DNA from: Gammaproteobacteria bacterium
Lineage (GTDB): Bacteria > Pseudomonadota > Gammaproteobacteria > Steroidobacterales > Steroidobacteraceae
Direction of reading: 5' to 3'
Length of the DNA: 64,000 bases
Assembly: GCA_028293725.1 (NCBI GenBank)
Contig: JAQGOE010000211.1
Coordinates: forward strand, 1 to 64,000
Part shown: in pieces, positions 1 through 12,600 of the stretch
Position numbering within the stretch: position 1 is the stretch's first letter
Layout: each line of letters begins with the position of its first letter
Position numbers and translations under genes: made by a program
The notes under the pieces: model-generated
Databases searched by the model: none
The model's input: the letters and a program-made list of their open reading frames with translations, nothing else
Told to the model about the DNA's origin: nothing

Positions 1-2
1 CC

Positions 3-1316
<1,314 letters not shown>

Positions 1317-1625
1317 GAAGGACCGGGTGGCCGTCCGGAAGACGTGGCATGGGCCGCTCGGGTGGTGGTGCCGGCGGGGCAGTACCTGAGTGGTCGGCAA
1401 GGGCATGGCTTGCGCACGGCCCTTTAGGCACCAAACAGTTCGGCGAGATAGCTTGCAAGGGAACCGGGTACTCACACGTAGTGAGGCTTGCGCGAAACGA
1501 TTTTCGGGGATGTACCGTGAGAACGCTGCCTACGATTGCGATGCGATCAGCCAGAAACGGGACTTCGTCGGAGTATTTGACTAGCGCAAGCTCAACTTCC
1601 TTAGTTTGACCGGTGGCCAACTCCG

Positions 1626-1866
1626 TTACCGCGAGCAAGACAAAGCCGTGGCGCTCCAGAGGGTACGCCACCGGCCGAACGGCAGGTGATCGGTGTCGCT
1701 CGCGATCACGCCGAAGACGACGAAGTCGGGATCGACTCTCCAATCTGGAACAACGTCGTGCGCGTATGCGGCTAGAGCGATACTGCCTTCAATTGCGCCG
1801 AGCACGCGCGCGTGTCGCGGGATCGGAGCGAGCGCAGCCGCACCGTTTTGCAGTAAGCTGAGGCGT
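1626..1866 (-). pseudogene. Decayed remnant of a small hypothetical gene
   Basis: Between groEL and the next regulator, the minus strand in one frame reads as about 80 residues of well-composed protein. It contains short stretches such as LLQNGAAALAPIPRHARVL, EGSIALAAYAHDV and DFVVFGVIASDTDHLPFG, then hits a stop at 1626-1628. No ATG, GTG or TTG start sits at its upstream end. A neighbouring minus frame (about 1500-1640) carries further protein-like sequence (ELATGQTKEVELALVKYS), consistent with a frameshift. It resembles a short conserved hypothetical family of about 140 residues that I cannot name with certainty. Nothing else in 1317-1897 looks coding. Confidence 0.4.
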
Positions 1867-1897
1867 CCCTCGTGAGGCGAATGGCGGATACCGACGT

Positions 1898-2506
1898 ATG
1901 AGCGATCAGGACGGCACGGTCTACTTGATCGATGACGATTCCGGAGTGCGCGACTCGCTCGGCCTGCTGCTTTCCCTCAAAGGCATCCGCACACTGGTAT
2001 TCGCCAGCGCGGAGTCGTTCATCGGTGCTTATCGTCCCGAGTGGCACGGCTGCGTCGTGACGGATTTGCGGATGCCCGGAATGTCAGGGCTCGAACTACA
2101 AGCCGCGCTGCGGCAGCGGCAAATTGACCTGCCGGTCGTAGTCCTTACGGCGCACGGCGACGTCGCGACCGTGCGGACGGCACTCAAGAACGGCGCACTG
2201 GACTTCCTCGAGAAACCGGTCGAGGACGACATACTTCTCGAAGTTGTGCAGAATGCGTTGCGCCTCGACCGCGAACAGCGTGTCTCGACCACTGAGCGTG
2301 CCGCGGTGTCGGAGCGCCTGGCCCGCCTGACGGCCCGAGAACGGGAAATTCTTACGCCACTGGCGGCGGGTCAACAGAACCTCGACATCGCCGCGCAACT
2401 CGGGATCAGTCCGCGCACTGTCGAAGTTCACAAGGCGCGCATTATGGAAAAACTCGGTTGCCGAAGCCTTGCGGACCTGATCCGAATCAGCCGCGCCGAA
2501 GACTGA
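1898..2506 (+). CDS. FixJ-family response regulator (receiver + LuxR HTH)
   Basis: This 202-residue protein is a two-component response regulator. The receiver domain covers residues 8-120, with the acidic pocket D12/D13, phosphoacceptor D56 in the DLRMPG motif, T84 in VVLTAHGD and K106 in the EKP motif. A LuxR/FixJ-type helix-turn-helix covers about residues 138-200 (LTAREREIL, then ISPRTVEVHKARI). The DLRMPG...GALDFLEKP pattern is typical of the FixJ/TodT/TtrR branch, which usually answers a membrane or periplasmic sensor kinase. It stands at the head of the multicopper-oxidase cluster, whose far end encodes a sensor histidine kinase (20412-21902). That kinase is a natural partner, though the pairing is inference. 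A weak ribosome-binding site, GGCGGA, precedes the ATG. Confidence 0.93.
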   Translation: MSDQDGTVYLIDDDSGVRDSLGLLLSLKGIRTLVFASAESFIGAYRPEWHGCVVTDLRMPGMSGLELQAALRQRQIDLPVVVLTAHGDVATVRTALKNGALDFLEKPVEDDILLEVVQNALRLDREQRVSTTERAAVSERLARLTAREREILTPLAAGQQNLDIAAQLGISPRTVEVHKARIMEKLGCRSLADLIRISRAED

Positions 2507-2569
2507 TATCCGTGGTAGCCCGTACGGGCACGCCCGCATTCTCATACGATTTGCCGGCTTCTAAGCTGC

Positions 2570-3328
2570 ATGCAGTACAAGAGCGCAGAGCGCCGCAGCA
2601 CCCTAATCATGACATTCAACGACTCCCCGGGGGCCAAACCGCCTACGCAAGTCGAGCGTCGCGCGCACCGGATTCTGCTCGTCGAATCGCAGACGCTGTT
2701 TCGCGAGGCCGTACGGTCGCTCCTGAATGGCCACTCGGAGTTTGAAATAGTCGGTGAGGCGGCATCCGCAGCCGAGGCATTGGATCGTGCGGAGGTTCTC
2801 CAACCCGATATCGTCGTGACCGATATCCCGCTGCCTGACCGGTCAGGCGTGCAGATCGTCGCCGAGCTTCGTTCGCATCATTCCGGGATGCGGATTCTGG
2901 TTCTCACAGCACTTCGGGACTTGGAGCGCGCCGCGGCCGCCAGCAGGGCAGGGGCTCTCGGGTATATTTTGAAGGAGTGTGGCCGCGCGGAACTTCTGAC
3001 TGCGATCGGTCACGTCGCTGCCAGACGGAAATACCTGTGTAAAGCGCTCGAGGTTCCGCGGCGGCGGACGCGAGTCGGCGCGCTGTCCGGGCATGCGAAT
3101 GTCACAACGGCTCTTACGGACCGGCAGCGTCAGGTGCTGCGCTCAGTTGCGATGGGGTACGGCACCAAGGAAATCGCTCACATGCTAGGGGTGAGCTCCA
3201 AGGCCGTTCAGAAACTTCGGAGTCGAATCCGGGAAACGCTCGACGTGCGCAGCACCGCGGGCCTGACCGCGTATGCGGTGCGCGAAGGTCTGGTCGACTC
3301 CCGCTGCCCCGGCTTGCCCGCGATCTGA
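2570..3328 (+). CDS. NarL/LuxR-type response regulator with atypical HTH
   Basis: This is a second response regulator of up to 252 residues. The receiver domain starts at RILLVESQ, where an E-S pair replaces the usual acidic D-D pocket. The phosphoacceptor Asp lies in VVTDIPLPDRSG, the Thr in LVLTAL and the Lys in YILKEC. The C-terminal LuxR-type helix-turn-helix begins at LTDRQRQVL. Its recognition helix reads SSKAVQKLRSRIRE instead of the usual KTVESH.. pattern, so its DNA target or binding mode may differ. Two starts are possible, 2570 and an internal ATG at 2609 that removes 13 residues; neither has a strong ribosome-binding site. It lies 63 bp after the FixJ-type gene and 277 bp before the first oxidase gene, so it may control the downstream cluster (inference). 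Confidence 0.88.
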   Translation: MQYKSAERRSTLIMTFNDSPGAKPPTQVERRAHRILLVESQTLFREAVRSLLNGHSEFEIVGEAASAAEALDRAEVLQPDIVVTDIPLPDRSGVQIVAELRSHHSGMRILVLTALRDLERAAAASRAGALGYILKECGRAELLTAIGHVAARRKYLCKALEVPRRRTRVGALSGHANVTTALTDRQRQVLRSVAMGYGTKEIAHMLGVSSKAVQKLRSRIRETLDVRSTAGLTAYAVREGLVDSRCPGLPAI

Positions 3329-3604
3329 TCAAAACTCCCGTGTAGATAACTTCGCGCACGCAACCGATGCTGGATGTCAATGACGGGACATCCGGCACGT
3401 CGTTGCGTGCCCGACTACCCGCGGGCTGCCTGCGGATCCCGTACGGTCAAACCCTACCATCGATTCTACAGCGTCACCCGAGGGCTCCAGCCGGAGTTGG
3501 TCCATAGTTTCGGGTTGGTGTTGGCGTGCAATCTCTCCGTGAAGAAAAAGCTGTCGCTCACAATATCGAATGAGCAGGGCAGCGAGCTGTGACGGAGGCC
3601 CGCA

Positions 3605-5095
3605 ATGTTGAGTATGACCTGGTATCCGCGGGGACTGGCCGCGTTGTTCCTGTGCCTCATGGCGCTACCTGCCGCTGCACAGTCGTTTCGCGTGCAGTGC
3701 CCAAAGTCCACGTTGCTGCATCCGGCCGGATCCAGCGGCACCGAGGCGCACCCGGGAGGGATCAAGTGTCAGGAAATCGCCGGGGGTGATGGCTTTGCCA
3801 CCATGGCGGACGGCAACCAGATCTATTTGTTCGGATTCGGGCCCCTGTCGGGTCGCGAACTCATCGACCACGGTCAGCCGGGGACGCAGACGGCCGCGGA
3901 CTTCAATAGCGACTACGACGCCGTCTCAGCACCCAACGGGGCCGCCCTCGAGCCGGCCGCAATCATGAATCTCGGAGTGCTCTCGGCGCAGGAGCCGGCG
4001 CCCATGATGGCGATCGACGAGGACGACGAGTTCTTTCTCACGCTGAGTAACGTGGGTCAGATCATGAGGCCGGATCTCTTCGAGCAGCACACGGTTCATT
4101 TCCATGGATATCCGAACGCGTCGTCCTTCTTCGATGGAGTCCCGGACGCGTCGGTCGCCATCAATATCATGGGGAGCTTCACTTACTACTACACCGCTCC
4201 GGATGCCGGAACGTACTTCTGGCATTGCCACATCACCCCTCCGGAGCATCTACAGATGGGTATGGTGGGCCAGTTATATGTGCGGCCGCGTCAGAACGGC
4301 GTCAGCAGCGGTGTCGACCTCGGCAACGCACTGTACAAGAACAATTTGAAGGCGCCGGGCAATCCGGATGGCGTCACTTGCTCTGACATTCTCTGTACGG
4401 GACAGACGCCGCTGCCGGCAGCGGCCGCCGTCAGTCACAGCAGCGGCGTCCTGAAGCCTGCCGGCGCGGTCAAATACGCCTACAACGACGGCGACGGCTC
4501 CACTCAATATGACGTCGAGTATCCGATTCAGCTCATGGGCTTCGACCCCAACTTCCACTACGTCGGCATGACATTCAATCCGGAAGCGTTCGCGGACATG
4601 AAGGATAAATACTTCATGATCAGCGGCCGCGGTTATCCGGATACGGTCAACACCAACGTCGATAACGGGGCCAGCCCTCACGGTCCGATGTATACGCTCG
4701 ATTCCGACGGCGCCTCCCGCTCCTCGCAACCAGAGGCCACGTTGATAACGATCAACAGGACGAGCGGCCAGAAACGGGCCTTGCTGCGCATCTCCGACCT
4801 CAATGTCACTGAGTTTCACACTCTTGCAACGGTCGGTGTGCCGATGCTCGTCATCGCGGACAACGCGCGGCTGCTGCGTGACCTGGCCGGCAAGAACCTC
4901 TACTACAGGACGAATTCGCTGACACTCGGCGGTGGCGAGTCCGCAGACGTGATTCTCGACGTCAGTGGTCCTGAATACGACCAATGCAGTGCCGCGGCAG
5001 CGTGCACGTTTTACCTGTACACGACCAATCTCGATCATCTGTCTAATGACGCCGAAAACTTCGGCGGCATGATGACCGAGATCCGGGTGTTGTAG
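3605..5095 (+). CDS. Multicopper-oxidase-type protein A (type 1 Cu half)
   Basis: This exported protein of 496 residues has a signal peptide (about residues 1-26, ending AAAQ) and two cupredoxin-like domains. The first carries a full ligand set: H162, H165 and H167 in HTVHFHG, and H207-C208-H209 in WHCHI, followed by H215 and M220. In multicopper oxidases this pattern supplies the type 1 copper (first His, Cys, His, Met) and half of the trinuclear cluster. The second domain (about residues 300-496) keeps the fold-like ending GGMM but has YTTN where a WHSH motif would be, so it looks copper-free. The protein therefore seems unable to build a complete trinuclear site alone. The neighbouring gene supplies the missing HxH motifs. 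A strong GGAGG ribosome-binding site precedes the ATG, and the next gene starts 10 bp downstream. The substrate is unknown; metal or phenolic oxidation is plausible. Confidence 0.85.
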   Translation: MLSMTWYPRGLAALFLCLMALPAAAQSFRVQCPKSTLLHPAGSSGTEAHPGGIKCQEIAGGDGFATMADGNQIYLFGFGPLSGRELIDHGQPGTQTAADFNSDYDAVSAPNGAALEPAAIMNLGVLSAQEPAPMMAIDEDDEFFLTLSNVGQIMRPDLFEQHTVHFHGYPNASSFFDGVPDASVAINIMGSFTYYYTAPDAGTYFWHCHITPPEHLQMGMVGQLYVRPRQNGVSSGVDLGNALYKNNLKAPGNPDGVTCSDILCTGQTPLPAAAAVSHSSGVLKPAGAVKYAYNDGDGSTQYDVEYPIQLMGFDPNFHYVGMTFNPEAFADMKDKYFMISGRGYPDTVNTNVDNGASPHGPMYTLDSDGASRSSQPEATLITINRTSGQKRALLRISDLNVTEFHTLATVGVPMLVIADNARLLRDLAGKNLYYRTNSLTLGGGESADVILDVSGPEYDQCSAAAACTFYLYTTNLDHLSNDAENFGGMMTEIRVL

Positions 5096-5105
5096 GAAGC
5101 GCAGC

Positions 5106-6650
5106 ATGAATGAGCAAGCCACCATGATTTCCCGAAACATCCGTACGAAGATGCTGGGTTGCGCGATCGTACTGACTGCCGCCTTGGGGGCCGTGCCGGC
5201 CCGCGCGGCCGTCACCGGCATCGGCGGACCGACATTCAACTTGACCGCGAGCGCCGATCTGGTTACGCAGCCGGACGGCGCGATGATTTACGCCTGGGGT
5301 TATGGTTGCACCGTCGCCCCATCGGGATTTCTACCGGTGGCCACGGGCGCCGGCCCGGCGCCAACGTGTCCACTGATGCAATTGCCCGGCCCGACGTTGA
5401 TCGTCACCGAGGGGCAGGACGTCACCGTCAACTTGACGAACAGCCTGCCAACCGCAGCAGGAAGTACCTCGATAGTGTTTTCCGGATTGTCCGTCTCGGC
5501 GAGCGGCGGTGTAGCCGGGCAGCTGGTACAGGAGGCAGCGCACGGCGGCGCGGTGACCTATACATTCCACGCGGACAAGCCCGGCACCTATGCTTACTAC
5601 AGCGGCAGCCATTCCGACCTGCAGATTGAAATGGGTCTGTACGGCGCGGTCGTCGTCCTGCCCGGTCCGAATTACACGGCTCCCTCGAGCTGCAAGCAGG
5701 GACCGTACTCGCTCGCCAGGAGCGCGTACGACAACGATGCGACCTGCTACGACCGCGAGTACCTGTTCCAATTCAGCGAAATCGATTCGACGGTGCACGA
5801 GCAGGCGCAGGCCCAGGTCGCGGCCTGTGGGACCTCGACCAGTTGTCCGCCGATGAACGTGAGCATGGAGCCCTATCGCCCGAACTACTACCTCGTGAAC
5901 GGGCGCTCGATGCCGGACCTGATGGATACGCCATATGCCGCGGCGTATCCGCATCAGCCGTACAACGGCAATCCCCACATGCACCCGGGCGAGCGGGTAC
6001 TCATGCGAGTCGTGGGACAGGGTCGTTGGCAACATCCTTTTCACTTCCACGGGAATCATGCGCGCGTCCTCGGCCGCGATGGAAATCTGATGGTGAGCCA
6101 GAACACGTCCGGCGCGAGCGCGCCGCTCGCCGGCCCGCTGCTGTTTACGATACCCACCGTCTCCGGGCAGAGCGTCGACGCGATCTTCTCCTGGACGGGG
6201 CAGGGTCTGAACTGGGATGTCTATGGCGCGCAGGCTCACAGCTGCAACGGGGTGACGGCTCAGGCGGCTCAGGCCGCCCAGGCGTCGGCAAACACGGCGA
6301 TCCTGACTCAACTGGCCAACAATGGCGGGTTCGACGCCGTCACCCACGAATACTGCCCCGACCACGGGAAACCCTTTCCGGTGACACCGCCCGATCCGCA
6401 GATCGTCGCCGACGGCCAGTGGTACGGCGGCACGCCCTACCTGGGGCTCAGCGGTTTCAAGTCGACGAATCTGCCGCCCGGTACGCTGCAACAGAATCCG
6501 AGCGCGGGCTATGCCTACATGTGGCATTCCCACAATGAGCGCGAGATCACGACCAACGACGTGTTTCCTGGGGGAATGATGATGATGCTCATCATCGATC
6601 CGCCGGTGACGGGCGGCAATCCGGCCGCGTACATCGACGAAACGCTGTAG
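5106..6650 (+). CDS. Multicopper-oxidase-type protein B (complementary Cu half)
   Basis: This exported protein of 514 residues has a signal peptide ending about residue 35 (ARA). Two cupredoxin-like domains follow. In the first (about residues 40-190) the ligand positions are lost: IVFSG stands where HWHG is expected, and YYSGSH replaces WYHSH. In the second, H310, H313 and H315 (HPFHFHG) and H474 and H476 (WHSH) are present, followed by GGMM, but there is no Cys-containing HCH motif and hence no type 1 copper. This is the mirror image of protein A. An AGGAAG ribosome-binding site supports the ATG at 5106. The gene is 10 bp after protein A and 32 bp before the giant gene, so the three are almost certainly co-transcribed. 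Confidence 0.85.
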   Translation: MNEQATMISRNIRTKMLGCAIVLTAALGAVPARAAVTGIGGPTFNLTASADLVTQPDGAMIYAWGYGCTVAPSGFLPVATGAGPAPTCPLMQLPGPTLIVTEGQDVTVNLTNSLPTAAGSTSIVFSGLSVSASGGVAGQLVQEAAHGGAVTYTFHADKPGTYAYYSGSHSDLQIEMGLYGAVVVLPGPNYTAPSSCKQGPYSLARSAYDNDATCYDREYLFQFSEIDSTVHEQAQAQVAACGTSTSCPPMNVSMEPYRPNYYLVNGRSMPDLMDTPYAAAYPHQPYNGNPHMHPGERVLMRVVGQGRWQHPFHFHGNHARVLGRDGNLMVSQNTSGASAPLAGPLLFTIPTVSGQSVDAIFSWTGQGLNWDVYGAQAHSCNGVTAQAAQAAQASANTAILTQLANNGGFDAVTHEYCPDHGKPFPVTPPDPQIVADGQWYGGTPYLGLSGFKSTNLPPGTLQQNPSAGYAYMWHSHNEREITTNDVFPGGMMMMLIIDPPVTGGNPAAYIDETL

Positions 6651-6682
6651 CGCCGGTCTTGGGAAACATTGGAAGAATAATA

Positions 6683-9600
6683 ATGAATAGCAAATACCCC
6701 AGGATGTTTCCGAGACTCGCCGGCGTGATCACGCTGTTGGCCGCGGCGGGCACTCTGCACGCGACAACTACCGTGAATCTGACGGCCCAGCGGTCAAACA
6801 TCACCTTGCCCGACGGCGCGACGGTGCCGATGTGGCGATTCTGCGGCGGCCTCGACGGCACCAGCACCAATAGCGGCTCGACCAGCGGCGGCAGTTGCAC
6901 TGCAGCCGCTGGCTGGACGCCGGGTCCGACGATCATCGTGCCCGTCGGTGATCCCTCGCTCACCATCAACCTGAACAACCAATTGCCCGTGCCCACTTCG
7001 ATCGTCGTCCTTGGGCAGATCGGTGGCGGGCTCGGCACGCCGACCCGGATGAGCAGCAATCCGGTCCATAACACGCAGACGCAAGCGACTTTCCCCGGGG
7101 TCGGCGCCGCGGATCCCCCATTTACGCCGCCCCCACAACCGGTAGCGCGTGTTGAGTCGTTCGCGACGCAAGTGCCCGCGCCCGGCACCGCGACGTTGAC
7201 GTGGGAAAATCTGAAACCCGGCACCTATATCTACGAGACCGGCACGCTACCGTCTCTCGAGGAGCCGATGGGACTCTACGGTCTTCTGATCGTCACCGCG
7301 CCCCCCGCGAATGGGCCGCCGTTTGCTGCGGGAACGGCATATCCGGCGGATTCCGCCACCGGATACCCTGGTGTCAGGTACGACTCCGACGCCGCTATGC
7401 TGTTCAGTGAAATCGATCCCGTTCAAAACGCAGCGGTCGACGCTGCCGCCGTAGCGGGCACCGATATCAACAAGCGCTTCAATGATCCGAGCTGCGCGCC
7501 AAACTGCTATCCGGCCGCTGTCAACTACACACCGGCTTATTTTCTGATCAACGGCCAGGCCTTCGACCCGTCCGCCCCGGATCTGTCGAAGCTACCGGTC
7601 GGAGCCGCGTATTCCAGCGGCAATGTGCTGTTGCGCCTGGCGAATGCCGGGCTGCGCACGCACATCCCGTCAGTCGTCGGATTGACGTTCTCGCTGGTGG
7701 GCGAGGATGGCAACCCGGCTCCGGGTAATCCCAAAGTCCAGAGCGAGGCGCTGCTCACCGCCGGCAAAACCTTCGACGCGGTGGTGCGGCCGGCGTCGCT
7801 TCCGGCGACCAACCCGAGCGCCTATCAGGCGAAGACCTATGGGGTGTTCGATCGTCAGGGAAGTCTGACCAACGCCAACGCGGCGGGTGGCGGCATGCGG
7901 GCGTTCCTTCTGGTCAACGGCGCCGGGACCGGTGTCGGAGCGCCGGGCAATGTACCGCCAGCAGCGGCCGTTCGGGCGGTGAACGATGCTTATGGAGTGC
8001 CTTTCAATGCTCCCTTCACGTTCGATGTGCGAGTCAATGACGTCGGGGTGAAGACCGTAAGCGCGGGTTCCACCGCGAGCGGCGGCACCGTGGCGCTGAA
8101 TGCGGACAATACCTTTACGTACACCCCACCCGCCAATTTCAACGGCACGGACTCCTTCATCTACACCGGTAACGGTGATTCGACGGTCACGGCGACCGTG
8201 TCTCTCACCGTAGGCTCAAGTGTTGCGCCGGTGGCAAATAACGATACATACACCACAGGTGCCGTCAATGTCGCGACGGTGTTCAAGACTTCCGGTCCTG
8301 GTGTGCTTGGCAATGATGTCGATAACGGCGGCTACCAGCTGAGCGTGGATACGACTACGGTCGTCAACAACAACTGCGGCACGCTCAACGTCACCGCGGA
8401 CGGCGCGTTCGCTGCTACCAAAGGAGCGGACAGCTCGTGCACTTTTAGCTATAAGGTGCGCAATTCGCAGGGACGCGTCAGCGACGCGCCCGCGACGGTA
8501 ACCATCACCTTCCCGACGGGCAGCGGCCTCAAGCTGGCCGTCGTGGACGCCAAGACCGGGGCGGCTATCAGCGACTATGCGTGGATCATTCAGGAAGATC
8601 TGACCTTCAAACATGACGTGGGCGCGACGCCCTCGCTGAGTACGCGCACTCTGGGCACGAGCTTCCATAAGAGCCACATGCCTGTAGTCGCCAGCGGGTG
8701 TGTCGGTGATAACAGCTGTGGCAAGGGGCAGACCATTCGCGGTGTGGCCGCTGATTTGCGGCCCAGCAGTTCACCGGCGGATGTGAAACTCGATCCGAGC
8801 AAGAACTACTACATTTCCATTCTGCCCGGCGACGCCGCGGATCCTGTCGTTAGCGGCTCCGTGGGTCACATCATGGGTGGCGCCGAGATCGCCAGGGCTC
8901 TGGTGGCGCGTCTGCCCTCGGCGGACCCTGCTGACGTCACCATCAAGGTTCAGCCCACCCCCCTCACGCCGTCACAGCTTAGCGTCTTTATCTATGAGGA
9001 CAGTCTGCCCACGAATGGCCAGGACGATCTCAATGAGCAGGGGTTGGGTGGATTCAACATCATCCTCATGGATCCGGCCGGTCGCACCGGCGACGTCGCG
9101 GGCCAACAGACCTATGACGCTTCGAATATGCCGCTGTCGAATGCCTTGCTGGGGACGCCGGGCTGTCCGGACGATCGCAACTCAAAAACCAATGGGACGG
9201 CGAGTTCGGCCGCCGGCAATCTCGTCGGTGTCGTTTACACGTGCCCGAACGCCCCGTCCGGGTTCACCGGCGATCCGGCCACTTATGCGCTCGCCGGCCA
9301 CGCGCTCATCAAGAATCTGACCCCGGCGCGATATGACGTGATCGCGCATCCGGCCGCATCGCGCGAAGCCGCGGGCGAAGTCTGGTGGCAAACCGAAACC
9401 CTCGAGGGTACGCCGGCGCAGGATGCCTTCACGGGTATCAACGAGCCGTCCTACTTCCAGGAGTTCGGTCCCCCCGGATTCCACACCACCGTTGGATTCG
9501 TGAATGCCAAAGGCTTTGCTGCCCTGAACGGCTCGGGCGTGGTCAAGGGTACGATCACCAGCCAGCACATGTCGCGCCCTTCGGACGTGACACTGTGGGA

Positions 9601-12600
9601 TGCAGGCAGCTACGACCTGCTGGCGTCCACCGTGTGCCAGCTTGCCCTCAATTCCCAGGGCGGGACGGGACCCACGATCGCGGTGACGTCGTGCAATCCG
9701 GATGGGACCTTCGAGTTCCGGAACGTCCCCGCCGGCACGTATGAACTGGCGATCTGGGACTACTGGCTCGACCAGATCATCCAGACCGAAGCGGTGACCC
9801 TGGCCGCGGGCCAGACGGTCACCGTGGGCAACACCGACGGCCACGTGCCGGTGCTGAGTTGGTTTACGCAGCACGATCAGAACATCTTCATGGACGCCAA
9901 CAAGGATGGGCACTATGACGCGAACGAGACCGGAATCTCCAATGTACCGCTGACCGTCCGTTATCGGAACGGTAGCATTTCCAATTCCACTCTGAGCGAT
10001 TCCTCCGGAAACGGCATCCTCGTGGAGTTGTTCCCGCTGTTCAACTGGTACGTGTCTGAAGCAGATACCACGCGCTTCAAGCAGACCGGAGTGGACATCA
10101 CGGTCGATGGCGGCGGCAAGGTCGATGCCACCGGGGAGGGCGCCGGCCTCTACACCTCGCACTACGCGACCGGTGAATCGAGCAAGCGCACCGAAATTCC
10201 AGGCGCCTACTCATATGGCATTCAGAGCTATATCAGCCAGCGCAATGTCATCAATTGGGGTCGCACACCGTATGAGATTGGGGAGAACGGCGGCATCCAG
10301 GGTGTCGTCGTGTACTCCTCGACACGCCCCTTCGACGATCAGCGCTACAACGTGCAGACGATCTGGGAGCCGCTGGTCCCACGCGTAACGATGAATCTGT
10401 ATCGCAAGAACAAGAGGTCGGATGGCACCGAGACGCTGACCCTGATCGATCACACTCTGACATCGAGCTGGGACGACTGGGTGAGTGCCGTCGACGTCAA
10501 TGGCAAACAGGTGAATCTGCAGTGCCCCGGCCAACGCTCCGATGACCCGTTCCTGCTGTACACCCTGGGCGCGCAGAATTCCGGGGGGCCCGTCGACCAG
10601 GGCCGCTGCTACGACGGTTTCCACAACTGGAACCAGGTGCAGGCGGCCCCTTATGACGGCCGCTACGTCTTCCCGTCAGCCAACTGCATCGCATGCTCGA
10701 GTAATCCGACCGACGGAACTCGAATGCTGCCGGTCGGTGACTACGTCGTCGAGGCGGTCACACCGCCGGGGTACGAGATCGTCAAGGAGGAGGACAAGAA
10801 CATCTTTACCGGTGACAGTTTCAATGCGCCGGACACCCAGCAATTCGGTGCGCTGGGCAGCGTCTTCATCCTGCCCGACCAGGCCACCCTCAATAACGCC
10901 AATCCGTATAACGGCTGCGCGCAGCTCGATAGCGCTGGTAATTGCGTCGGGACCGTCACCGACCCGACGTCCAACCTCGGCGTGCTGGCGTCGACGATTT
11001 CCGCGCCGGAATGCGTGGGCGTCCTGCATCGCGTCCCGGATTCACTCAGCCTGTTTCCCCTGGAGGGGCTGGTGGCACCGTTCGCCGGTTTGGACCGTCC
11101 GCTGTGCGATCGCAAGCTCGTCAAGCTCGGCGATCAGATGCAGGCCAGCGCCAGCTTCTTCGTGTTCACGCAGACGGACGTCGCATCCAACAATACAGGC
11201 ATCATCCTCGATGACGCCTCCGCGGAATTCAACGCGGCCGCGCCGGACTTCGGCGAAAAGGCCTCGGTGCCCTTCGTGCCGGTGTCGCTCAAGGACTTCA
11301 CGGGCAACGAGCTCAGTCGCACCTATTCGGATCAGTGGGGCGCGTACAACCTGATGACGCCATCCGCCTGGCTGGTGAACCCGCCGACGCCCTCGGGCTA
11401 CGGTCCGAATATGCTCGTGACCTGTATGAACGACCCGGGGCCGATCAAAGACCCCGTCACCGGCAAGATGGTGACCGACCCGGCCTACAACCCGGCCTAC
11501 AGCAACTTCTGCTACACCAATCCGTTCATGCCCGGCCAGACCACCTATCTGGATACGCCGGTTCTGCCGGTCGCCGCGTTCGCGGCGGGTTACAACCCGA
11601 CCGATTGCGCGTACCCGGATGCAACGCCAGGAATCCTGCGCGTTGACAGCAACGCAGGTTTCGGGCCCTACGTGGCGGGCAGCGGCGGCACGCTCACCAT
11701 TCAGGCCATAGGCTTCAATGGCGCAACAGATGTAGGAGTGCCGGTACAGAACCCAGCCTACTCGGGTCCGTTTGCCACCACGGGGCCGTCCAGCGCTACC
11801 ACCGTGACGAGGCACTACGGGTTTGGTACTACGCGAGGCAAAGTGACGTTGGGAGGGGCGGTGCTGGCGGTCACGAATTGGACTCCAGGGTCCATCACCG
11901 TAAACGTGCCCGCGACGGCCAGAACCGGCGAGCTGATGGTAACCGCCGCCAACGGCAAGTCATCCAATGATGCCGTCACGGTGACCGTCGGCGGTCCGTC
12001 GCCGACGCGTGTTGATGGAGCCAATGGCGATACGATTCAGGCTGCGGTCGACAAAGCCGCGCCGGGCGATCTCATCCTCATCAACGCGGGAACGTACAAC
12101 GAGCTCGTGACGATGTGGAAGCCGGTGCGTCTGCAGGGCGTGGGCGCGGCGTCTGTCATCATCAACGCGGCGAAGTACCCCACCAGCAAACTCGAAAGCT
12201 GGCGGCCGAACATCAACAAGCTGTTCTCGATCGATACGCTGACCGGCAATCAGACCGGTGTGTCACAGGTCGATCCGTTGCCCACGCAGGAGATCACCGG
12301 CGGCGTCGTTCTGCTGGAGCCCTCTGTGCTGGGTTCGGAGGAAGGCGCGGGTATCACCGTGCTCGCAAAGAACCTGACGGCTCTGCAGTGCTCGGCCGGT
12401 GGGCACAGCACGTACGCCGATCCGACCACCAGCGCCGCGCATGACATCACGGAAAGCAACTTCCGCTGCGCCTCATCGCGCATTGATGGCCTCAGCGTTA
12501 CAGGTGGCGATGCCGGTGGCGGCATTTATGTGAATGGCTGGGCACACAATCTCGAGATCTCCAACAACCGGATCTACGGTAACGCGGGTGCCTACCATGG

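Noticed and set aside
5331..6533. 400-codon minus-strand open frame opposite oxidase B
   Set aside because: Antisense to intact copper motifs; composition is arginine-rich and typical of a shadow.
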